Below, one piece after another: positions 63,357 through 64,000 of a DNA stretch of 64,000 nucleotides. The position numbers and the translations under genes are program-made. Location: assembly GCF_015223055.1 (NCBI RefSeq), contig NZ_JADFBX010000002.1, positions 62,001 to 126,000 on the forward strand. Direction: 5' to 3'. The stretch is from Pedobacter sp. MC2016-24. GTDB lineage: Bacteria; Bacteroidota; Bacteroidia; Sphingobacteriales; Sphingobacteriaceae. Positions within the stretch are counted from its first letter, which is position 1, and each line of letters starts with the position of its first letter. Under the pieces are notes generated by a model that saw only the letters and a program-made list of their open reading frames with translations, was not told where the DNA came from and did no database searches.

Positions 63357-64000
63357 TTATTTTTCGTTTTTTGTGGGTGTAGCCTTTTCGTTCTCGGCGG
63401 CTTTTCCTTTGGTGGTTACGATAATGACGCCATTTGCGCCTTTCAATCCATATATTGCCGTTGCGTTTGCATCTTTTAATATGCTTATGGATTCGATCTG
63501 ATTGGGATCAAGTGTTTTCATGTCTACATTTTCTGTAATTTTTCCATCAATCACGTATAATGGTGGATTGGTTACTGAACCTCCGTTTCTGATGGCTAAG
63601 CCACCCTCATCGCCAAATCTGATACCCTCTACTCTTCCTGCGGGTTTTTCTATTGCGCCAGTTGGATTGGCAGGTTTATTCAAGGTAAAACTGATCGGGA
63701 TATTGTATTTCACCCTTACCGCTTTACCATCCTGAATGCCCGGGTTCCATTTAGGTGATTCTTCCAATACCCTGACTGCCTCTTCGTCCGTTCCGGAACC
63801 CAGTTTTCGCTCTACCTTAATGTCCGTTAATTTTCCGTCTTTTTCCACAACAAAGGACACAAACACTTTTCCCTGGGTATTGTTTTTAACGGCTTCTGCC
63901 GGATATTTTACGCTGCTTTTCAAATAAGCATAGAAATTCTGCATCCCTCCGGGAAAACCAGGCTGGGTTTCTATAGAAACGAAATCATATACCTTCGTGT
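63357..64000 (-). CDS. TonB C-terminal and SusC-plug fusion protein, N-terminus outside window
   Basis: The frame is open from the stop at 63357 to the window edge, so only the last 214 or so residues are seen. A TonB C-terminal domain (VYDFVSIETQPGFPGGM, then AEAVKNNTQGKVFVSFVVEK) is followed by a plug-like stretch (PPLYVIDGKITENVDM, SISILKDANATAIYGLKGAN, given in parts) and a charged tail. In Bacteroidota this tail often ends M56/BlaR1-type sensor peptidases, so the missing part may be such a membrane protease. This is inference. Confidence 0.82.
   Translation of the reverse strand, partial: TKVYDFVSIETQPGFPGGMQNFYAYLKSSVKYPAEAVKNNTQGKVFVSFVVEKDGKLTDIKVERKLGSGTDEEAVRVLEESPKWNPGIQDGKAVRVKYNIPISFTLNKPANPTGAIEKPAGRVEGIRFGDEGGLAIRNGGSVTNPPLYVIDGKITENVDMKTLDPNQIESISILKDANATAIYGLKGANGVIIVTTKGKAAENEKATPTKNEK

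Noticed and set aside
1..64000. CRISPR arrays, tRNA/rRNA genes, insertion sequences, prophage genes.
   Set aside because: None seen by eye: no spaced direct repeats of CRISPR size, no transposase or integrase, no cloverleaf in the gaps. The gene content is ordinary chromosomal core and accessory.

Overview
The window reads as chromosomal DNA of a Sphingobacteriaceae-type member of the Bacteroidota, most like Pedobacter. The reasons are SusC-style TonB-dependent receptors, a GLPGLI-family protein, DUF5687, DUF4153 and DUF3127 proteins, a b558-type three-gene succinate dehydrogenase, promoters of the Bacteroidota type (-7 element TAnnTTTG, sometimes with a -33 TTTG) and a lack of Shine-Dalgarno sequences. 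The family placement is an inference from gene content, since no rRNA is present. I see no tRNA, rRNA, CRISPR array, insertion sequence or prophage.

Layout. 1-5.0 kb: a cyanophycin cassette, with cphA (C-terminus cut by the window edge) divergent from cphB, an isoaspartyl peptidase and a TPR protein. 5.2-10.4 kb: envelope and proteolysis genes (tail-specific protease, SPFH protein, CapA-like and NlpC/P60 proteins). 10.7-14.9 kb: pyruvate dehydrogenase E1-alpha and E2, then hisS. 14.9-18.0 kb: a SnoaL-like protein, an orphan receiver, and a TetR/ABC1-kinase operon behind a perfect 15-bp-arm dyad. 18.0-24.2 kb: hutU and hutH, separated by a His-rich small protein and a probable metal TonB receptor. 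24.2-33.2 kb: a hydrolase, an MtfA-like peptidase, an oxidoreductase, an OmpA lipoprotein, and a tight operon of DEAD-box helicase, RarA and a DUF5687 ABC exporter. 33.2-37.5 kb: DUF4197 and a VWA protein, divergent from a sigma factor and its anti-sigma/TonB-C hybrid. 37.6-40.4 kb: PiT phosphate transporter, DUF47 protein and PhoR-like kinase, with Pho-box-like repeats. 40.4-45.6 kb: a TIGR03915/radical-SAM DNA-repair pair, an XRE/HD-hydrolase pair behind a 27-bp near-palindrome, an RlmL-like methyltransferase and DUF3127. 45.6-57.8 kb: CDF transporter, two-component system, GLPGLI and outer-membrane barrel, DUF4153, PIF1-like helicase and dapF. 58.0-64.0 kb: HtrA, the sdhCAB operon, and a partial TonB-C/plug protein.

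Functional themes. (i) Nitrogen storage and turnover: cyanophycin is made by CphA, cut to beta-Asp-Arg by CphB and then to amino acids by the isoaspartyl peptidase; the Hut enzymes add histidine breakdown. (ii) Central carbon and respiration: PDH and succinate dehydrogenase. (iii) Envelope quality control: Prc, HtrA, NlpC/P60 and OmpA.

The most distinctive non-coding signals are four operator-like dyads next to regulator or DNA-repair genes, a possible Pho box, and several genes whose -7 promoter element ends only 4-7 nt before the start codon, which predicts leaderless or nearly leaderless mRNAs.
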